This document shows, piece after piece, positions 5,320 through 8,536 of a stretch of 8,536 nt of DNA. The notes beneath the pieces are model-generated. The model ran no database searches. It was not told where the DNA came from and worked only from the letters and a program-made list of their open reading frames with translations. Made by a program: the position numbers and the translations under genes. Each line of letters opens with the position of its first letter. Within the stretch, counting starts at the first letter, position 1. Origin of the DNA: JAAHGY01 sp051439365 (GTDB taxonomy: Bacteria > Cyanobacteriota > Cyanobacteriia > CAKZMO01); NCBI GenBank assembly GCA_051439365.1, contig JBFRWC010000327.1, positions 1 through 8,536 on the forward strand, read 5' to 3'.

Positions 5320-6948
5320 ATCCCTTTCTCTGTTCCGTCGTTGATGAAGACGATAGTGATCATCCTGGTAAATTTCTTCAAATCCGGGGCAGGGTTGCGG
5401 CCCTTGAGCCGCCGGAAAAATCACATGAGTCACCCCATAGTCTTTTACCAATGTCTGTTTGAGCAGGCGACATTGCTGCCGACGGGGCTGAGTATGGTAA
5501 AAGCGCTGGGCCAGGGTGAGGCGATCGCGCCATTCAATCACTTCGGTGTCAATATAGGGGTGGGATTTGCGATTACTAAAAATGGCAGCTCCCGTATACA
5601 GCCGAAATTTGCGCCACTGTTTCACATCGGGGGGAATGAGATATAGATCCCCGGATCGGGCCGTTTGCTTCACCACGGCCATAATCGGGAGGGTTTCATC
5701 TTGAACCCGAAATTTAGCCACCTGTTCACTGCCACCACCGATGACCACCGCTGTGATCATGACCAGGCTAAAGCCGATCGCCCATCTGGTGGCGGTTCGG
5801 GTTGAAGGAATAATACGAGCAAGAGCGATCGCACTCCAGCCCAGTAAAATACTCGTCCCAATCGGCACCAAAAACACCGACATCCGCCAAGGAGCCACAA
5901 AGGCGAGGGTTTCGCTTCCCGATTGTATTTGCACCCAGGTCAATCCTGTGGCAAGGACCAGGGGAACGGCTAGAATCCAGGCTAGGAAGGATTTACGAGT
6001 CAGCCAGATGGCGATCGCCACAATCCCCATTTGGACATAAGCCTCTCCATCTTCCAGCCACACCACCGGAATAGAGTGATGGGGAATCCGTTCGTTCACA
6101 ATAATGTCCTTGGCCCGTTGAGCCAGTTCTGGGGTGGTGTCCGGGAATCCCAAGGTCATGTAGAGAAACACAGGTAACATTAAAACTAGCGCCAGGAGAC
6201 CCAATAACAAGGGCTGACGCAAGGGCTGGGAAGCACGGCGGTGATGCCACCATTGGGCCACCATGTACACTCCAGTGAGAGTGGCAACGCTGGGAAAGTA
6301 GGCGGGATGAAACGTGACAGCGATCGCCAACATTCCTACAGCCCAAAAAGGACGCTGGCGCAAGAACAGAAGAATCGAGAGGAGGATAAACGTCCCAAAG
6401 TTGGCCGGTTGGAACACTGGTCCCAGGATGTACTGCATGGCCACTCCCGCATGAAGATCCCAGCCCGTGTCAATCTCAAAAATCTGGATGTGGACAATGT
6501 GGATAAAAAAGAACAAGGCCAGAAATAAGAAGGATGCAACTTTAAGTGAAGGGTTAAACGTTGATGTGGTGGGGCGATGATTGCGAGCTGGACTGAGGGA
6601 TAATGGTGGCAATTTCAGTGGATAAATAGTAGCCACAATACCCATGAGGCTGTAGATATACAGGGCAAAAATTAGGACATAGTAGAGGTAAAAAACATAT
6701 TCCTGGTGCAAAAAGCTGTAGGTAAACTGCACGAGGGCGGTGAAGGCGGGGAGAGGATCACGGGTGGTCGCGAGCCAGTCTTCTGATAAAAATCCATGTC
6801 CTGCATGAGCGAAGGCATGGAAGTATTTGGTGTTTTGGTTTTCGGGGGAGTTGTAGATGGGATCTTGGGTGTAACCAATGGCAAAGATCAGGCCAAGGAA
6901 AAGGAATTGGGCGATCGCCCCAAGGAATCTACGCCACACTTGATGCAT
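5308..6948 (-). CDS. Polytopic membrane protein, 546 aa (possible DUF6798/GT-C-like)
   Basis: An integral membrane protein with about ten hydrophobic segments. The first is at residues 8-25 ('FLGAIAQFLFLGLIFAIG'), followed by an exterior-type loop with 'HAFAHAGHGFLSEDWLATTR' and 'DPLPAF'. Further helices run to about residue 430 ('GFSLVMITAVVIGGG'). A soluble C-terminal domain contains 'SGDLYLIPPDVKQWRKFRLY', 'SHPYIDTEVIEWRDRL' and 'DYGVTHVIFPA'. The topology and the D-W/D-P loop recall GT-C-type glycosyltransferases, and the C-terminal LIPP...FR pattern recalls DUF6798; neither is proved. The frame stays open upstream to 7284, but that would overlap the RTX tail and run through the hairpin at 7065-7095, so the ATG at 6948 is chosen although no strong ribosome site precedes it. 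The last residues ('HQRRNRERDHGA') and the stop lie in or next to Uma2-like sequence, so the native C-terminus was probably replaced. Confidence 0.75.
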   Translation of the reverse strand: MHQVWRRFLGAIAQFLFLGLIFAIGYTQDPIYNSPENQNTKYFHAFAHAGHGFLSEDWLATTRDPLPAFTALVQFTYSFLHQEYVFYLYYVLIFALYIYSLMGIVATIYPLKLPPLSLSPARNHRPTTSTFNPSLKVASFLFLALFFFIHIVHIQIFEIDTGWDLHAGVAMQYILGPVFQPANFGTFILLSILLFLRQRPFWAVGMLAIAVTFHPAYFPSVATLTGVYMVAQWWHHRRASQPLRQPLLLGLLALVLMLPVFLYMTLGFPDTTPELAQRAKDIIVNERIPHHSIPVVWLEDGEAYVQMGIVAIAIWLTRKSFLAWILAVPLVLATGLTWVQIQSGSETLAFVAPWRMSVFLVPIGTSILLGWSAIALARIIPSTRTATRWAIGFSLVMITAVVIGGGSEQVAKFRVQDETLPIMAVVKQTARSGDLYLIPPDVKQWRKFRLYTGAAIFSNRKSHPYIDTEVIEWRDRLTLAQRFYHTQPRRQQCRLLKQTLVKDYGVTHVIFPAAQGPQPCPGFEEIYQDDHYRLHQRRNRERDHGA

Positions 6949-7064
6949 GGCCCTATACGGTTTATCCTCATTGCCTTGCACCGCGTCATCGTCAGGTTGA
7001 TCCACGTTTATCGGTTTAACCACTGCCACACCACAATCTCTAGGATTTTGCCGTACCACAGAAA

Positions 7065-7095
7065 ATGGAGCGATCGCTTGTTGCGATCGCTCCAT
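7065..7095 (-). terminator. 13-bp perfect hairpin made of two HIP1 sites; likely terminator of the RTX gene
   Basis: ATGGAGCGATCGC and its exact reverse complement are separated by TTGTT. On the minus strand the stem is followed by a short T run (ATTTTCTG), and it lies 80 bases beyond the stop of the RTX tail and 117 bases before the start of the next gene. This fits a Rho-independent type terminator, though the T run is short. Confidence 0.55.
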
Positions 7096-7174
7096 CCAGA
7101 TTACCTGGGCGACATTCCCCTGTCTATTGCCACATGGCATGATGTAGCGGAATGAAACTGCCAGATAGGCCCAC

Positions 7175-7444
7175 TTACAAAATGGGTTCGATGATAAAGT
7201 CGGTGGTTTGTAGATTGAGAGAAAGATCCACAATGGCAAATTGTGAACCGTTATAGTACAACTTGTCTCCATCGGTGGGGTCAAAGACTAGGATACGCTC
7301 ATCCGTATCCGCTACTCCCAAATCACCACTTGCATCCACCACACCGTAGTTAGCATTAGGACCAGTAATCGTCAATTCCACATTTCTGAGAGATTCAAAC
7401 ACCGAAGTGGATAAGACAATTTTGTCCTCTCCCTGACTGAAATC
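7175..7444 (-). pseudogene. Detached C-terminal domain of the RTX calcium-binding protein
   Basis: These 89 codons are in the same frame as the RTX gene and follow its TAG at 7447-7445. They begin 'DFSQGEDKIVLSTSVF', the continuation expected after 'DKFQFTDISSVDT' in cyanobacterial RTX proteins, and include 'ILVFDPTDGDKLYYNGSQFA' with the closing 'TTDFIIEPIL', then TAA. This is the family's usual C-terminal cap, where the type I secretion signal is expected. There is no indel, only the single amber codon. No good start codon or ribosome site opens the piece, so it is probably untranslated unless the TAG is read through. Confidence 0.8.
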
Positions 7445-8536
7445 CTAAAACGTGTCCACAGAACTGATATCAGTGAATTGGAACTTATCCTCCCCATTTC
7501 CCCCAGTGAGAGTATCAGCATCTTCTCCCCCTCTAAGAATGTCATCTCCCCCTCCTCCTTGGAGTGTGTCCTCACCCGCACCGCCTAACAGTTCATCATC
7601 GCCACCGTTACCAATGAGGTTGTCATCCCCGCCCCCCCCCATGATGTCATTGGCAAAACCGTTCCCCGTGATAATGTTATTCTCGTTATCCCCTTGACCA
7701 TTAAGACCTTCGAGGCCATCCTCTAGGGTCAGATTCTCAATCCCCGTAAACGCAGGTAAACTCAAATTGATGCTGGTCTCTGCAATCACCGTGTCGTTAT
7801 CACCACCATCATCAAACACTTCATCATCATCACCCACATTCTTGTAAGTGTCATTCCCAAGACCGCCTCGTAAGACATCAGCACCACCCTTACCATCTAG
7901 CTCGTTAGCATCACCGTTGCCTGTGATTTCATTATCGAGGTCATTACCGATAGCATTTGCATCTCCTGCGGCTGCCTCCAACACGAGATATTCAATGTAG
8001 CCGTAGAGGAGGTTGCCTTGGGTATCCGTGGCACTCAAGCTAAACGTTGTCGTGACTTTGATCGTATCGGTTCCGCTATTCTCATTCTCCCCCTTGCTCT
8101 CCTCCACGATGATGTCTTGCAAGTCATTCGCATCGAGGATATACGTATCATCACCATCTCCCCCAATCAAGGTGTCGATACCGCCATTCCCAGTGAGTTC
8201 ATTATTACCACTATTTCCAGTGATAATGTTGGCTCTATCATCCCCGATTCCATTAATATTTTCAGCCAGTTCGGAGAGGGTTAGATTTTCAATGACCCCT
8301 TGTTCGACCTTTTCGTCATCGTTGAGATCATAGCTAATCGTCGTGATAATCTCATCTGCCGTTCCTCCACCGTCGATATTGTCACCATCAGAACTTTCGC
8401 GCACTACGTCTCCCTCTTGGTCCACGTAGTAGGTGTCATTGCCCTGCCCCCCGACCATGAGGTCGCTATTCCCCCCGCCCCTGAGAATGTTTGCTTGCGC
8501 ATTTCCCAGCAATTCGTTCGCTTGGTTATTCCCAGT
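7445..8536 (-). CDS. RTX-type calcium-binding (hemolysin-type repeat) protein, partial at right edge, premature stop
   Basis: 363 codons are visible and the frame is open to the window edge, so the start lies outside; the ATG at 8512 is internal. The protein is a string of glycine/aspartate nonapeptides of the GGxGxDxL type, for example 'GGQGNDTYYVD', 'GGDGDDTYILD', 'GGLGNDTY' and a dense run near the end ('GGAGEDTLQGGGGDDILRGG'). Such repeats coil into a calcium-loaded parallel beta roll outside the cell. Between the repeat blocks are spacer modules with 'IENLTL' and 'GNxxNNxITGN' patterns, about 90-100 residues apart. RTX proteins normally leave by type I secretion using a C-terminal signal. 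The gene stops at TAG right after 'DISSVDTF', before that C-terminal domain. This stretch has no HIP1 sites, unlike the rest of the window. Confidence 0.85.
   Translation of the reverse strand, partial: TGNNQANELLGNAQANILRGGGNSDLMVGGQGNDTYYVDQEGDVVRESSDGDNIDGGGTADEIITTISYDLNDDEKVEQGVIENLTLSELAENINGIGDDRANIITGNSGNNELTGNGGIDTLIGGDGDDTYILDANDLQDIIVEESKGENENSGTDTIKVTTTFSLSATDTQGNLLYGYIEYLVLEAAAGDANAIGNDLDNEITGNGDANELDGKGGADVLRGGLGNDTYKNVGDDDEVFDDGGDNDTVIAETSINLSLPAFTGIENLTLEDGLEGLNGQGDNENNIITGNGFANDIMGGGGDDNLIGNGGDDELLGGAGEDTLQGGGGDDILRGGEDADTLTGGNGEDKFQFTDISSVDTF

Noticed and set aside
6949..7284. 112-residue N-terminal extension of the membrane protein
   Set aside because: It would overlap the RTX C-terminal tail and run through the hairpin; the added residues show no signal or domain, and its 'MERSQQAI' comes from HIP1 bases.
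7452..8333. Plus-strand Ser/Pro-rich open frames
   Set aside because: Antisense shadows of the Gly/Asp RTX repeats.
7445..8536. CRISPR-like regular repetition
   Set aside because: The periodicity comes from degenerate RTX nonapeptide codons; there are no identical repeats with unique spacers.
1..8536. tRNA, rRNA, transposase or integrase genes
   Set aside because: I looked on both strands and saw no cloverleaf-like gene, rRNA segment, DDE/HUH transposase or recombinase motif.

Overview
The window looks like accessory chromosome from a cyanobacterium. The octamer GCGATCGC (HIP1) occurs about 20 times between positions 240 and 7090, both inside and between genes. Most recognisable proteins are also cyanobacterial types: Uma2 nucleases, DUF29, a DUF433 relic, the 'DLAKQGxPEAIATLLNR' peptide and an RTX calcium-binding protein. 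I cannot name the genus from sequence alone.

Layout. 1-419 (+): 3' third of acetate kinase, open to the left edge but with an in-frame TAG at 93-95. 531-957 (-): two small cyanobacterial genes, one a 40-codon truncated-looking peptide with a strong ribosome binding site. 1027-2939 (-): a methylase-like gene, then an antitoxin/PIN-toxin pair with a 4-base overlap, then the truncated N-terminal part of a second methylase. This is a decayed restriction-modification locus with a toxin-antitoxin module in the middle. 2940-5320: a patchwork of relics and small genes. It holds a DUF433 relic with no start codon and an internal deletion, a 90-residue hypothetical gene, one intact Uma2 gene, two broken Uma2 fragments, a DUF29 gene and a 24-base direct repeat. 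5308-6948 (-): a large polytopic membrane protein whose C-terminus runs into one Uma2 fragment. 7065-7095: a 13-bp perfect hairpin built from two HIP1 sites. 7175-8536 (-): an RTX-type calcium-binding protein, open at the right edge, split by one in-frame TAG before its C-terminal 89-codon domain.

How it fits together. There is no coherent metabolic operon. The only unit that looks intact and co-transcribed is the antitoxin/PIN toxin pair. The methylase genes lack the NPPY-type catalytic motif, and no endonuclease or helicase is present, so restriction-modification is probably dead and the TA pair may be what keeps the locus. I did not find a convincing new multi-gene system. The more interesting points are the TA module between the two methylase genes, the fragmented Uma2 family, the uncatalogued DUF433 relic, and the two single-codon amber interruptions in otherwise collinear genes.
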